In this document: piece by piece, positions 17,812 through 28,700 of the stretch
Position numbering within the stretch: position 1 is the first letter of the stretch
Layout of the letters: every line of letters begins with the position of its first letter
Source: Spirochaeta sp. UBA5339
GTDB lineage: Bacteria > Spirochaetota > Spirochaetia > DSM-2461
Length of the DNA stretch: 64,000 bases
Assembly (NCBI GenBank): GCA_002408085.1
Contig: DHQL01000011.1
Span: 124,001 to 188,000 of the forward strand
Direction: 5' to 3'
Position numbers and translations under genes: made by a program
Notes under the pieces: model-generated
The model's database searches: none
What the model was told of the DNA's origin: nothing
The model's input: only the letters and a program-made list of their open reading frames with translations

Positions 17812-20754
17812 TTATAATGCCTCTTTAATACTGTTCAGCACCCTGTTAAGATCGGGAATATCAAAGTCATCCAGAGCCTTCCGTATTGTCTTTCCATACT
17901 CCACCCCCCTGATGCCGCAGCTCTCAACCAGAGGGAGGATATTGCTGATATCAGAAAAGTCTCTTGATTCCACCGCCCTGGAAAGTTTCTCAATCTGGGA
18001 GGGATCAAGAGATTCCACTGAAAATCCTCCTGAAGCAAAGCTCTCTTCACTCTGCCAGAAAAGACTCTTCAAAATGGAGCAGACCTGTCCGTAACCGGCG
18101 CTGTCCAGAATATAGGAGTATCTGTTCCCTACGGCGCTGCCCGTAACAGAAGCAGAAAAATCTTTCACGATTCTGACGACCATAAGAAATCTGTTTGGAG
18201 AGAGAAACTCTTCATCCCTGGTCAGATAGGCCGCCGGTTCCTTAAGTGTTGAGAAGTCCACATCCGATGATCCGGAAACCGGCCTGAACCTGAGACCTGA
18301 GCTCTTGCCTGCATTCACCAGAGCATCACTGCAGTAGTCGATATCAACAAAGCAAGTATGATCCGGTTCCTGATCCCCTGGCTCTTTAAAGTGAAATTGA
18401 ACCGGTTCTTTCTTAATAACAGCTGCCGGAACCTGGATGGTAAAGGTGCTGCCCTGTCCGGGAGTGCTCTCCAGGGAGATCTGTCCTTTCATCAGATCGA
18501 TCAGCTTCTTTGCAATGGAAAGCCCCAGACCGGTCCCCTCGTAGGTCCGGGAGTCGTGATGCTCATTCTGTTCAAAGGGATTGAAGATAAACTGCTGATC
18601 CTTCCCGGAGATACCGATCCCTGTATCCGATACAGAGAGAACCAGAGAGTGCTGCTCACCTGAGTAATTGATATAGACCCTGATATGACCGCGGTGAGTA
18701 AACTTCAGGGCGTTGCCGAGAAGGTTGATAACGACCTGTCTCAGTCTGAGAGGATCAAGATTCAGAACCGACGGTATTTCCCTCTTGCAGATAAACTCAA
18801 GAAAGATCCTCTTCTCTCTTGCCTGAAAGCTGAAAAGGCTGTAGAGATCCTTGAAAAAGGAGAACATCTTCGTTGCCTCGGGCTGGATGGTCATTTTGGA
18901 TGCTTCCAGTTTAGAGAAGTCCAGCACCGTATTGATCAGCTCTTTTAAAATGGAACCGCTGGATAGGATGCAATCGGCATGATCCTTCAACTGAGGGTCT
19001 GTCAGTGACTTGTTCAGAATAGATGCGAAACCCAGTATGGCGTTCAAAGGGGTTCTGATCTCATGACTCATATTGGCAACAAATGCGCTTTTCATCTGAC
19101 TGGTTCGCTCGGCCCTGTCCTTGGACTCCATCAGTGATTCCCTTGCCTCGGAGATGGGTGTGATGTCCAGACAGCTCAGAGCCAGACCGACGGTCTCCCC
19201 ATCGGACTCCTCAAAACGGACTCCGTTTATCAGCAGTGTCACCGGGTTACCGCTGCTGTCGGTTGTACGGTACTCCTGCTGGGCATACTGCTCCTTCTTT
19301 TCGGGATCATTGATCAGTTCCTTGAGACTCTGCATCTGATCAATATCAAGGTAGTCTCCCAGATTGAGAACGACCCCCTTGTGTTCGGGTATGGGAAGCT
19401 TCCTTCGCCAGTAGCTGTTGGTGTAGCGGATATTCATATCCTTGTCGATAAGCAGAACGCCGTACTCCACCACATCGGCAATGGACTTGAAAATCTCCGC
19501 CTCCCTTTTGAGCTGCTTGCTGTCGGTTATATCAATAAAAACAAGGGTAACCCCGGCAAGTTGATTTTTGACATAGAGAGGGGAGAAGACGCCGTCAAGA
19601 TATCCCAGCTCTCCATCAGGCTGAAAGTAGGTCAGCTCCCTTGTGGAACTCTTTCCTTCCAGAGCCTGATTCAGGGCCTCTTTTATCTGTCGTCCCTTCA
19701 GGGGGAAGTAGGGAAGAAGGTCAAAGAAGGAGCCCCCCTTCTCCACCTGCAGATCGAACTTGGCCTTGACCTGAGTTGCAAAGTGGGAGTTGAACACACG
19801 GTAGCAGAAGTTGCGGTCCAGGGAGAGAATATTGATGCCGTAGGAGTTGTCCAGTATGGAAGAGAACTCGGCAGTTGTATCATCAAGAATCCGGGACTTT
19901 GTCTCCAGCAGCTCCATCAGTTTTTTCTGATACTTTTTCAGTTTCTGCTGCTGTGCAATCTTATCACTGATATCCTCCATAATACCCATAAAGCTGTCAG
20001 GCCTGCCGTCTGTCCAGCCAATGGGAGATATTATGGTGTGAAAAAATCGTGATCCCTCTCGGGTCTTAACCAGTTCCGCCGGAAACTCATAGAAGAGACC
20101 CAGTTCAAGAATCTTTACCAGGGCCTTTTTATGCCTCTTTCGGGTATCGGGATCAAAGACTTCAGTGCAGTTTTTTCCCAGAAGATCGTCCTCTGTCCTG
20201 CCGAAGTACCTTGCCATCATTGGGTTCCATAAATTCAGGGTAACATCTTCACCGTTCAGATCAAACATAAACACACCGATGGGTATCCGTTTCAGAAGAC
20301 CCGAGAAGAAGTTGACCTGCTGACTGAGCTCCTTCTTTTTCATCTCAATCTCGGTTATATTCCGGAGTATTACACTGCACTCTTCTATCCGGCTGCCCTC
20401 ATAATTGGGAAAGATGACATAATCATAGAAGGAGTCCCTGTTCTGGTGATTGATCTTCAGCAGATCCCGAACGACCTGCCCCTCACTGAAACAGTCTTTC
20501 AGATCACGGATCAGCCCCTGCATGGAATCGGGAAAGATCTGATCAATCCTATGGTCTTCCATAAACTCGGGGTGTTCAATATTAAGCAGAATAAATGACT
20601 CAAAAGCCTCATTCATATACTCGATTCTGAGATCCCGGTTTATAACAACAACCTGATCGTGCAGGCAATTGAGAATATTCTGGTAGTAACCGCAGTTTTT
20701 CTCTTTCCTCATGGCTCCAACATAAATAATATGACCTTCGTTCACATTAATCAA
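17812..20754 (-). CDS. Multi-PAS histidine kinase with a degenerate C-terminal region
   Basis: This 980-aa kinase has no clear transmembrane segment and is probably cytoplasmic. Four PAS-like domains occupy about 22-130, 150-270, 305-420 and 425-545. HisKA follows with phospho-acceptor H564 (NMSHEIRTPLNA), then HATPase_c at about 670-785 (NLLGNALKFTH, DTGIGIS, GTGLGLSIA). The last 190 residues are not a working receiver: no acidic pair and no LxxxD strand are visible, although the length and the helical end could be a decayed receiver plus an HPt-like bundle. The start is uncertain: no SD precedes 20754, and the Met at 20712 has GGAG very close. The response regulator follows after 15 bases. 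Confidence 0.88.
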   Translation of the reverse strand: MINVNEGHIIYVGAMRKEKNCGYYQNILNCLHDQVVVINRDLRIEYMNEAFESFILLNIEHPEFMEDHRIDQIFPDSMQGLIRDLKDCFSEGQVVRDLLKINHQNRDSFYDYVIFPNYEGSRIEECSVILRNITEIEMKKKELSQQVNFFSGLLKRIPIGVFMFDLNGEDVTLNLWNPMMARYFGRTEDDLLGKNCTEVFDPDTRKRHKKALVKILELGLFYEFPAELVKTREGSRFFHTIISPIGWTDGRPDSFMGIMEDISDKIAQQQKLKKYQKKLMELLETKSRILDDTTAEFSSILDNSYGINILSLDRNFCYRVFNSHFATQVKAKFDLQVEKGGSFFDLLPYFPLKGRQIKEALNQALEGKSSTRELTYFQPDGELGYLDGVFSPLYVKNQLAGVTLVFIDITDSKQLKREAEIFKSIADVVEYGVLLIDKDMNIRYTNSYWRRKLPIPEHKGVVLNLGDYLDIDQMQSLKELINDPEKKEQYAQQEYRTTDSSGNPVTLLINGVRFEESDGETVGLALSCLDITPISEARESLMESKDRAERTSQMKSAFVANMSHEIRTPLNAILGFASILNKSLTDPQLKDHADCILSSGSILKELINTVLDFSKLEASKMTIQPEATKMFSFFKDLYSLFSFQAREKRIFLEFICKREIPSVLNLDPLRLRQVVINLLGNALKFTHRGHIRVYINYSGEQHSLVLSVSDTGIGISGKDQQFIFNPFEQNEHHDSRTYEGTGLGLSIAKKLIDLMKGQISLESTPGQGSTFTIQVPAAVIKKEPVQFHFKEPGDQEPDHTCFVDIDYCSDALVNAGKSSGLRFRPVSGSSDVDFSTLKEPAAYLTRDEEFLSPNRFLMVVRIVKDFSASVTGSAVGNRYSYILDSAGYGQVCSILKSLFWQSEESFASGGFSVESLDPSQIEKLSRAVESRDFSDISNILPLVESCGIRGVEYGKTIRKALDDFDIPDLNRVLNSIKEAL

Positions 20755-20819
20755 AAATCAATTTATATCCCTAAAAAGCAATAGAATGTATTATGATAGC
20801 ATTCAGGGAGAACAGTGAT

Positions 20820-22034
20820 ATGAAAGGATTCAAGGTCACAGGCATCAAGGCCTATCAGCAGATCGTCCGAGCAGTAATTAAGATAATCAATTTCGGTGAA
20901 CCCGAAACCCTCAGCGGAGCCGGTTCCGTTCTGAAGATTGCGGACTGGCTTAAGGAGAGGGGCTACCGGAAACCTTTGATCGTAACAGACAGAGGAATCG
21001 TCCAGGCAGGACTGATCAAGGGACTCTGCAGCAGCCTTGATGCAGCAGGAATGGACTATGAGGTGTTTGACGAGGTAGTCCCAAATCCTACAATAGAGGT
21101 GATAGAGGAAGCTCGGAATATCTATATGGAAAAGGACTGCGGCTGCCTTATCGGCTTCGGCGGAGGCTCCTCAATGGACACTGCCAAGATTGCCGCCGCC
21201 AGAGTCACCAATCCCCGCACCACTATTATGCAGATGACCGGCTACTTTAAGATCCGCCGGAAGACCGCCCCGGTTATAGCCGTACCCACCACCTCGGGAA
21301 CCGGTTCGGAGTGCACCGTCGCCGCGGTTATCACAAACAGCGAAAAGAGGGCCAAGTACTCTGTGGGCTCGGCAAAGCTGATGCCCCTTCTGGCGGTTAT
21401 GGACCCGGAGCTCTCATACGGACTGCCGGCCCATATTACAACCACCACGGGAATGGACGCCCTGACCCATGCGGTTGAGGCCTATATAAGCACCATTCCC
21501 TCAAAGGAATCGGACAGATATGCCAGGAAGGCGGTTAAACTGATATTTGAAAACCTTGAAACCTGCCACGCAGACCCCACCAATACAGAAGCCAGAGAGA
21601 ATATGATGTGGGCTTCCTTCTACGGCGGCGCCGCCTTTACCAGGGCCATGGTGGGAAATGTCCACGCGGTAGCCCACAATTTCGGCGGCATGTACCATGT
21701 TCCCCACGGCCTGGCCAATGCGGTTGTTCTTCCCCATATACTGGATGCCTGCAGGGAGTCCTGTGACAAACGCCTGGCTGCTCTGGCAGAGGATGCGGGA
21801 ATCTCTCTGGAGGGCAGCAACACAAGGGAACAGGCGGAGAAGCTTGTAGGGAAGATCCGGGAGCTTAACAGGAAGTTCGGGATACCCGAAACTATAAAGG
21901 AGCTGAAGAAAGAGGATATACCCCTTCTTGCCGAACGAGCCAGCCGGGAGGCCTTCTACCTCTATGCTCCCCCCGCCTACTACTCTCCTGCAGAAATGGA
22001 GGGAATTCTGAAAAAGATGCTGCCCGAGGAGTAA
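20820..22034 (+). CDS. Iron-containing alcohol dehydrogenase
   Basis: This is a 404-aa group III alcohol dehydrogenase, which reduces an aldehyde or ketone (or oxidises an alcohol) with NAD(P). GGGAG nine bases before 20820 favours that ATG over the one at 20793. The nucleotide-binding glycine run is GFGGGSSMDTAK. Metal ligands fit the family pattern: Asp and His in MDALTHAVEAY, then two histidines in AVAHNFGGMYHVPHG. TTSGTGSE is the usual substrate-side loop. The gene is monocistronic, between a divergent kinase and the cNMP-like protein. Butanol/ethanol-type dehydrogenases are the nearest class; the substrate cannot be fixed. It fits fermentative metabolism. Confidence 0.93.
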   Translation: MKGFKVTGIKAYQQIVRAVIKIINFGEPETLSGAGSVLKIADWLKERGYRKPLIVTDRGIVQAGLIKGLCSSLDAAGMDYEVFDEVVPNPTIEVIEEARNIYMEKDCGCLIGFGGGSSMDTAKIAAARVTNPRTTIMQMTGYFKIRRKTAPVIAVPTTSGTGSECTVAAVITNSEKRAKYSVGSAKLMPLLAVMDPELSYGLPAHITTTTGMDALTHAVEAYISTIPSKESDRYARKAVKLIFENLETCHADPTNTEARENMMWASFYGGAAFTRAMVGNVHAVAHNFGGMYHVPHGLANAVVLPHILDACRESCDKRLAALAEDAGISLEGSNTREQAEKLVGKIRELNRKFGIPETIKELKKEDIPLLAERASREAFYLYAPPAYYSPAEMEGILKKMLPEE

Positions 22035-22156
22035 TCCGGTATCAGACTTTTGCCCTAGTTCTGTTAAAAACCTCCGTTCTGTAATAGAATGGAGATACAC
22101 AATTTAAAAATAAACCTCCGGAACCTGTAAAGGCTGCCGGATATCCGGGAAAAATA

Positions 22157-24625
22157 ATGGAAATACTTGATCTAGATAAACAGCTAACCAAAAAGCCTAT
22201 ACCTCCGGGAACCGTAATTCACCTGCAGGGCAGGGAGTGTCAGGCCTTTAACTTTCTGCACTCGGGACTGGTTGAACTCCTCCTTGCCCCCGACCCGGGT
22301 GTAGATGACACTCCCGAAAAGATACTGGAATCCAGTATCAGGATCGGCCTGGTCAAGGGCGAGGCCATGCTGGGGATTATCAGCCTTCTGGGAGAAGACG
22401 GCATCCAGTCCATCACCATCAGGGCCGTATCCAAATGCATCATGAGCAGCTATCCCAGCAGCCGGGATGAGCTTCTGACAAGGATCAGCAGGGACAATAC
22501 CCTGAACTTCAAACTTCTGAGGGACCTCTGCTCCCGGATAGACTCCTCCATCTACCTTTACAGCAATTACAAGTACCTCTGGCACAAATACGCCTCAATT
22601 GCCGACTCTTTGGCACTGGGATACCCCGGTAAACCCGGTTCCATATATGACGAGAAGAGCAGAACAGAGAGTACGCTGTCCGAGTATTCGGCCCATCTGA
22701 AGGCCATGATCAAGGAAGACCCCATTGCCCCTCTACCCGAAGAGTGGGACTACAACCTCTTTCTGGGGCGGATACAGGACAATCTGAGACTTTATGACGA
22801 CCATGATAAGATCCGGGCGGAAGATCTGATCGACCACCCCCAGTTCCTTTTTGTCAAAAGACTGATTCACAAGAATGATAAAATTCTGGCAGCCATCTTC
22901 AACAAGGATGAACCCAGTAACAAGTATATCTTCGATTTTCTGGCCAGATGCATCATTGCCGTTGTTACGGCCAACAAGGATATTGCCTTTGAGATCAGGG
23001 ATCTGATGGACAGGATCTATGCCGATGAAGGATGGGCGGTTCAGATCATCAAAGAGGGAAAAGACAAAAAGAAAAACAACTTCCTCCACTTTCTGGCCAA
23101 ATTCAGCTGGCGCTGCCGTAAGGATACCATGACCTTGCTGGGAGTGGACCTCTTCACCAGCTACAAGGTATTCTCAGCCCTCAAGCGGTATCAGGATTTT
23201 GAGAGTGAAGAGGAGAAGGCACCGGCTGCGGGTTCTGCAATCACAGCAGAGGAGAAGAAGAGACTGGCCAAGTATAGAGGTATTCTTCCGAGGATTCTCG
23301 AGTTCTCAACACTGGATGAGGATTTTAAAAAGGATTTTTCCCTCAGAATGGAGCAGCTCCTTCAGTACAAGAACAAGCATGACAGCGATCCCGAACTGCA
23401 GAAGCTTAGGGACCTTATCACAGCCGACTACTGGATGCTCTATGAAAACTGCTTTCTCAAGGTTATCGATTCAGACCTGAAGGGATTTGTCCCCGGCATT
23501 ATGCTTCATTTTGGTGTGGTGGATGAACGGCTTCTGACAGAGGAGGAACTGGCAATGATTGACCGTTTCTACTCGGCAAACCTCTTTATGCACGACGATA
23601 TCCCCGTTATGACCCTTCCCTACTTTCTTGAGAAGATCCATAACTCCGAGATTCCTCCCTCCATGACTGAGATGGGAGACACCTTCCCGGTTATTCTGAA
23701 GAATCAGACAAAGATGACCAAGAAGGAGAGAACTGCCGCGGCCTATCTCTATAAGGATACCGCAGAGGACAAGGTGCGTTTCGAAATCCGGAATATTGCC
23801 TGTGACCTGTCAAAGATGCTCTTCGGCAACAAGAAAAAGGCACTCCCCTTTCTCTGCAGCGACTCCCTCTCCGGGGGTGTTCAGCGCTTCTTCCTGGATC
23901 CCGAGTACTTCTCCAGTCTGGTTCTGAAGTACAGAAAGCGTGACTACTCCCTCTTCTACAGGGAGGTTCTTCATAAGCATAAGCTGGGAAGCGACTTTGT
24001 TCAGAAGGAAGTCATCCCGAACTTTGTCTTTTACCCCTGTTTTGGAAACAGATCAATCATGTGGCAGGAGATGGACGGTACCAGTAAGAACTCCCGGGGA
24101 CGTCTCTTCTACCCCCTCTTCTTTACGGAGAAGCTGGAGGAGAACATTGTTACCCAGCTGGCGAACTTCCGCTGGGAACTCCAGAAGAGCATTGCCGGCT
24201 ACAACTGGACCGATCCCGTGGAAGGAGGCGTTGTGGGGGTCTACTACGACTACATCCAGTACTACCGGAAGAATCCCAATATTACCCCCGAGGCCAAGGA
24301 GAGGCTGTCGGAGTTTATCAAGAAAACCAAATCCGACAAGGACCGCTTTGCCTCAGACTATGCCAACTGGGTGCAGTTTGAATATGAGGGGAAGATGCGC
24401 CTCAACGGCTATGCCAGAGACATCTTCTACCGCTTCTGTACCTTTCCCGCGGAAGTCCGTGAGGTTATGGCCCGAAAGCCTGACTTCAAGGTGATGGAGA
24501 ACCGTCTTCAGAGCCGGCGTCTCAAGGAAAGCCTGAAACTGAAATCCAAGATGATCAAGTTTGAGAAGAAGGGTGTTCCCCTCCCCCGGGAACTGATGGA
24601 GTACAGCCTCTTCCTGGAACGCTAG
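22157..24625 (+). CDS. Large protein with a cNMP-binding-like N-terminus, otherwise unrecognised
   Basis: This is 822 aa with no signal peptide and no transmembrane segment. Residues about 15-135 read like a cyclic-nucleotide-binding (CRP-type) beta-roll: a PPGTVIHLQGRECQAFNFLHSG opening strand pair cut down from the usual pattern, then GEAMLGIISLLGEDG and IRAVSKC. The arginine that normally holds the nucleotide phosphate is not at its expected place, so ligand binding is doubtful. Residues about 160-822 match nothing I recognise. They are rich in charged and aromatic residues and look helical. There is no HTH. The SD is weak (GGGAA). It ends 16 bases from the convergent HD-GYP gene. I offer no function beyond a cytoplasmic regulatory or scaffold role. 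Confidence 0.72.
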   Translation: MEILDLDKQLTKKPIPPGTVIHLQGRECQAFNFLHSGLVELLLAPDPGVDDTPEKILESSIRIGLVKGEAMLGIISLLGEDGIQSITIRAVSKCIMSSYPSSRDELLTRISRDNTLNFKLLRDLCSRIDSSIYLYSNYKYLWHKYASIADSLALGYPGKPGSIYDEKSRTESTLSEYSAHLKAMIKEDPIAPLPEEWDYNLFLGRIQDNLRLYDDHDKIRAEDLIDHPQFLFVKRLIHKNDKILAAIFNKDEPSNKYIFDFLARCIIAVVTANKDIAFEIRDLMDRIYADEGWAVQIIKEGKDKKKNNFLHFLAKFSWRCRKDTMTLLGVDLFTSYKVFSALKRYQDFESEEEKAPAAGSAITAEEKKRLAKYRGILPRILEFSTLDEDFKKDFSLRMEQLLQYKNKHDSDPELQKLRDLITADYWMLYENCFLKVIDSDLKGFVPGIMLHFGVVDERLLTEEELAMIDRFYSANLFMHDDIPVMTLPYFLEKIHNSEIPPSMTEMGDTFPVILKNQTKMTKKERTAAAYLYKDTAEDKVRFEIRNIACDLSKMLFGNKKKALPFLCSDSLSGGVQRFFLDPEYFSSLVLKYRKRDYSLFYREVLHKHKLGSDFVQKEVIPNFVFYPCFGNRSIMWQEMDGTSKNSRGRLFYPLFFTEKLEENIVTQLANFRWELQKSIAGYNWTDPVEGGVVGVYYDYIQYYRKNPNITPEAKERLSEFIKKTKSDKDRFASDYANWVQFEYEGKMRLNGYARDIFYRFCTFPAEVREVMARKPDFKVMENRLQSRRLKESLKLKSKMIKFEKKGVPLPRELMEYSLFLER

Positions 24626-24641
24626 ACCACGGAAAGGTTTC

Positions 24642-25730
24642 CTATAGGATCCCGTCATCCTTGTACTGACGTGAGATTTTCTGAAATTCATCCTTTATCT
24701 CCATAAAGGCATCCACAATATCAGGATCGAAGTGGGCCCCCCTTCCCTCTTTGATGATTTCAACCGCTTCATCATGGGTACAGGGGAGTTTGTAGACCCG
24801 GAGGCTGATCAGGGCGTCATAGACATCGGCCACGGCCATCAGCCTGGCACAGACGGGAATATCCTCTTCCTTCAGACCTTCAGGGTATCCTGAACCGTTC
24901 CACTTTTCATGGTGGTAGTAGGCGACATCCTTTGCAAAGAGCAGAAAGTCATCGGCTGTTTTGATGGTTCCCTCAGCTGCAACGATGGCGTCTCTTCCGT
25001 AGACTGTGTGTTTTTTCATCTCATCAAACTCTTCGGGAGTCAGTTTCCCCGGCTTGAGGAGGATTGTATCGGGAATACCGACCTTGCCGATATCATGAAG
25101 GGGTGCCGATTTAAAGAGGGATGTTATTACTTCTGGGGTCAGAAAGACCCTGAACCGGGGGTGGTCTTTGAGCTTCTGAGCAAGAAGCTTCACATAGTGC
25201 TGGGTCCGCCGGATATGGTTTCCCGTTTCCGGGTCCCGGGACTCTGCCAGGGCACCCATGGCCACCATGGCCACATCCTGAAGCTCCTCCATCTGACGGG
25301 TTCTCTCCAGAACTTTCTCCTCCAGAATCTCATTCTGTCGTTTGAGAAGATCCCTGGCCTTTTTCAGCTCCAGATGGGTTTTTACCCGCTCCCGGAAAAT
25401 CGACGGCCTTATGGGTTTTGTAATATAGTCCACAGCCCCCAGTCCAAGCCCCTTTGCCTCATCATCCTCCTCGTCCATTGCTGTAAGGAAGATGACGGGG
25501 ATATCCTGTGTCATGGAATCTTTTTTAAGCTCCCTGCAGGCACCGTATCCATCCATCACGGGCATCATCACATCCATCAGAATAAGATCGGGCTGCCTTT
25601 TTTTTGCAAGCTCAACTGCCTGTTCACCATTCTTGGCAAGATAGACAGTATACTCCTCCTGAAGAAAGCCCTTGAGGATCTCCCTGTTTTCCGATACATC
25701 ATCTACAGCAAGTATTTTAAACTTCTCCAT
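24642..25730 (-). CDS. HD-GYP response regulator (c-di-GMP phosphodiesterase type)
   Basis: This 362-aa protein has an N-terminal receiver (about 1-120: VDDV, phospho-Asp in LILMDVMMP, LTAMD, ITKPI), a short coiled coil (about 120-155) and an HD-GYP domain (about 160-345). The metal and active-site motifs are present: HDIGKVGIPD, the histidines in YYHHEKWNGSGYP (GYP intact), and VADVYDAL. RpfG-like proteins of this form hydrolyse c-di-GMP when phosphorylated. A strong AAGGAGG lies seven bases before the ATG, inside the end of the giant kinase gene; the two reading frames overlap by 14 bases, so translation is probably coupled and the kinase is the likely phosphodonor. Confidence 0.94.
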   Translation of the reverse strand: MEKFKILAVDDVSENREILKGFLQEEYTVYLAKNGEQAVELAKKRQPDLILMDVMMPVMDGYGACRELKKDSMTQDIPVIFLTAMDEEDDEAKGLGLGAVDYITKPIRPSIFRERVKTHLELKKARDLLKRQNEILEEKVLERTRQMEELQDVAMVAMGALAESRDPETGNHIRRTQHYVKLLAQKLKDHPRFRVFLTPEVITSLFKSAPLHDIGKVGIPDTILLKPGKLTPEEFDEMKKHTVYGRDAIVAAEGTIKTADDFLLFAKDVAYYHHEKWNGSGYPEGLKEEDIPVCARLMAVADVYDALISLRVYKLPCTHDEAVEIIKEGRGAHFDPDIVDAFMEIKDEFQKISRQYKDDGIL

Positions 25731-28700
25731 CCGGTACCTCCTTCAGTCTCTCAAGAGCACTGCCGTACTCTATTTCACCGATATCTTTTTGAACGAGGAG
25801 AAGAATATCTTCATATTCCGATCCCTCAGCAATACTCAGTATCTCCTCTATCCTGTCCTCGGCCAGGGAGTCGTCATTCAGAAGAAGCTCCTTCAGGGAG
25901 CTGATCATCCGGCTTAGCTCTTCAAGATCCAGTTCTCCGGGATCTTCCGGCTTCTCACCCTTCCCCAGACCGATCCTGATGGCGGCTACCGTTTGAACCA
26001 GAATACGGCTAACCTCTTCCAGAGCGATCCGGGCATCATCGGTTTCTCCGGCCTTAATAAAACCTTCCAGTTCTTTGGCCTTCTTATGGAGCCTGTCAGC
26101 ACCTATTGTTCCGGAAACACCCTTCAGGGTATGAACAAGCCGCTTAAGCTCTTCGGTACTGCCGGATTCCATGGCACTCCTGATCCTTATATCTGCGTCC
26201 CCCTGATTGGATATAAACTGGTTCAGCAGCTTTTTGTAGCGGTCAACCCTGCCTCCGGCCCTCTCAATGCCGGTTTGGATATCAATTCCCTGAAGGCTGG
26301 GCAGATCCCCCCGGCTACCAGCTTCCGTATCCTGTGAAAATCCATCGGGGAGAGGCCTTGTACCTGGCTTAATCCATTTTGCAAGAGTACTGAACAGGGA
26401 AGCGGGATCAACAGGTTTGGAGATGTAGTCATTCATTCCCGCTTCAAAGACTTTTTCCGAAACCCCGGTCATGGCATCAGCGGTCATGGCTATTATGGGG
26501 AGTCCGTCAAAGCGTCTTACCTTTCTGATCTCCCCTGTGGCCGTATAACCGTCCATAACAGGCATCTGCAGATCCATCAGCACCACATCGTAATCCTGAG
26601 TATCTGAGGCAAGGACCATATCAACCGCCTCTCTTCCGTCCTGGGCGAGAGAGACAAATAACCCCTCCTGCTCCAGCAGTTCCATCGCGACCTGCTGATT
26701 GATCTCATTATCCTCCACAAGAAGAATCCGGGCCCCCCGGAAGTCGTCAAAATTCGTCGGCAGGATAACTTGCTCACTGACTCCGGTATTTTTTACAGAA
26801 ACCTCATACCCGAGAGTATCCATAATTGTATTGAAAAGAACCGAAGGGCTGACGGGTTTAACAAGAAAGCCGTCGATATCAATATCATCGCTCATATGCA
26901 TGATCTCCTCCCGTCCATAGGCGGTAACCATAATCACCCTTGTACCTTTCATGTGGGGATTGGTTTTAATCAGTTGTGCGGCCTCCATTCCGTTCATCCC
27001 GGGCATCTTCAGATCCATCAGAACCATAGGAATGGGGTCTGACTGTGATTCACTCTCAAGAATTTCAAGAGCCTCGGGTGCAGACAGTGCCGTTGAAACG
27101 GTAAAGCCGAAGCTTTCTGCCATGGAACTCAGGGACTGGAGAGCATCCATATTGTCATCAACAATAAGAACCTTCATCCCCTTCAGGTCTGCTGCCAGGG
27201 CGGCATAGTTCTTTGATGACTGCTTTTTCTTCTGATGCAGTCCAAAACGGAGGGTAAACCAGAAAGAACTGCCCACTCCGGCTTCTGAATCCACACCAAT
27301 CTCACCGCCCATCATCTCGGACAGATTTTTACAGATGGCCAGCCCCAATCCGGTGCCTCCGTACTTCCGGGTGGTGGAGCTGTCGGCCTGGGAGAAGGAC
27401 TCAAAGAGCCTCTCCTGCTGTTCCGGAGTCAGTCCGACCCCCGTATCCCTTACGGTAAACCGGGCCATAATACCGGAGTCATCCCGGTTTTCCACCTCAG
27501 CGGAGATTACAATCTCTCCCTCTTCTGTAAACTTCACCGCATTGCTGCCCAGATTCAGCAGGATCTGTCCCAGGCGGAGGGGATCTCCCACCAGTTCCTG
27601 GGGAAAGTCGGAGGGAATATTAAAAATCAGTTCCAGTCCTTTTTCCCGGGTTCTGACGGCCATCATCCCGGACAGATAATCGAGCACATCGTCCAGATAG
27701 AAGGGAACAGACTCGATCTCCAGCTTTCCCGCCTCGATTTTCGAGAAGTCCAGAATGTCATTGATGATGGTGAGAAGAGAACGGGAAGACTGATCAATCT
27801 TGCTGATATAGTCCCTCTGCTTGGCAGTCAGGTCGGTCCGCAGGGCCAGATGGCTCATTCCAATAATGGCGTTCATAGGGGTCCGGATCTCATGACTCAT
27901 ATTGGCCAGGAACTCGCTCTTGATCCGGGCAGCGGCCTCGGCGGCCTCCTTGGCCTCTTTAAGGGCAAGCTCGTTCTGCTTCACTTCAGTAATGTCCTGA
28001 TGGGAGCCGTAGGTTGTCAGGGGTGTTCCGTTTTTCGGCATTTCAACACGATAGCGGACATGGGCATTCCTGATGGAGCCGTCATCCATTGTGACCCGAT
28101 ACTCCAGTTCATCCTGATAGTCCTCTGTTGCCTGAAAGGTACGGCCGATGGCCTCCTGAATAATGCCTCTGTCATCGGGATGGCAGAAGCGCTCCAGATA
28201 GGCTTCGGCAGAGATCTGATCTCCACCCTCCTTTTCAATGGAAGAGCCCAGAACACGCCAGAGCAGATCATCCAGGGTGAATGTCATGGTGCTGTAGTCC
28301 AACTGGAAGAATCCAAGACTGGAGATCGCCGCTGCTTCCTGAATTCGCAGCTTGTTCTCCCGAAGAGCCTGCTCCATCTCTCTCCGTTCGGTTATATCCT
28401 CCCGCATGGCCAGATAGTGGGAGACATGGCCTTCATTGTTTTTCACCGGGGCGATGGAAAGAGCCTCCCAGTACCGGGTACCGTCTTTTCGGCGGCTGCG
28501 GCACTCACCGTGCCATGAGTTTCCGTTAAGGAGGGAGGTCTTCATTTCATCCATTACTTCGGAAGAAAGGTCCATATAATCTACAAATGAGGAGTCACTG
28601 CCTATCGCCTCTATCTTGGCAAACCCGGTGATTCTGGTGTAGCTGGTGTTAACATACTCGATATTTCCCTTTGTGTCGGTGATCATAACCCCCAGAGGAC

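Noticed and set aside
24909..25904. 331-codon plus-strand open frame opposite the HD-GYP regulator
   Set aside because: It is antisense to the conserved HDIGK and GYP motifs and to the overlapping kinase end; no SD and no recognisable domain.
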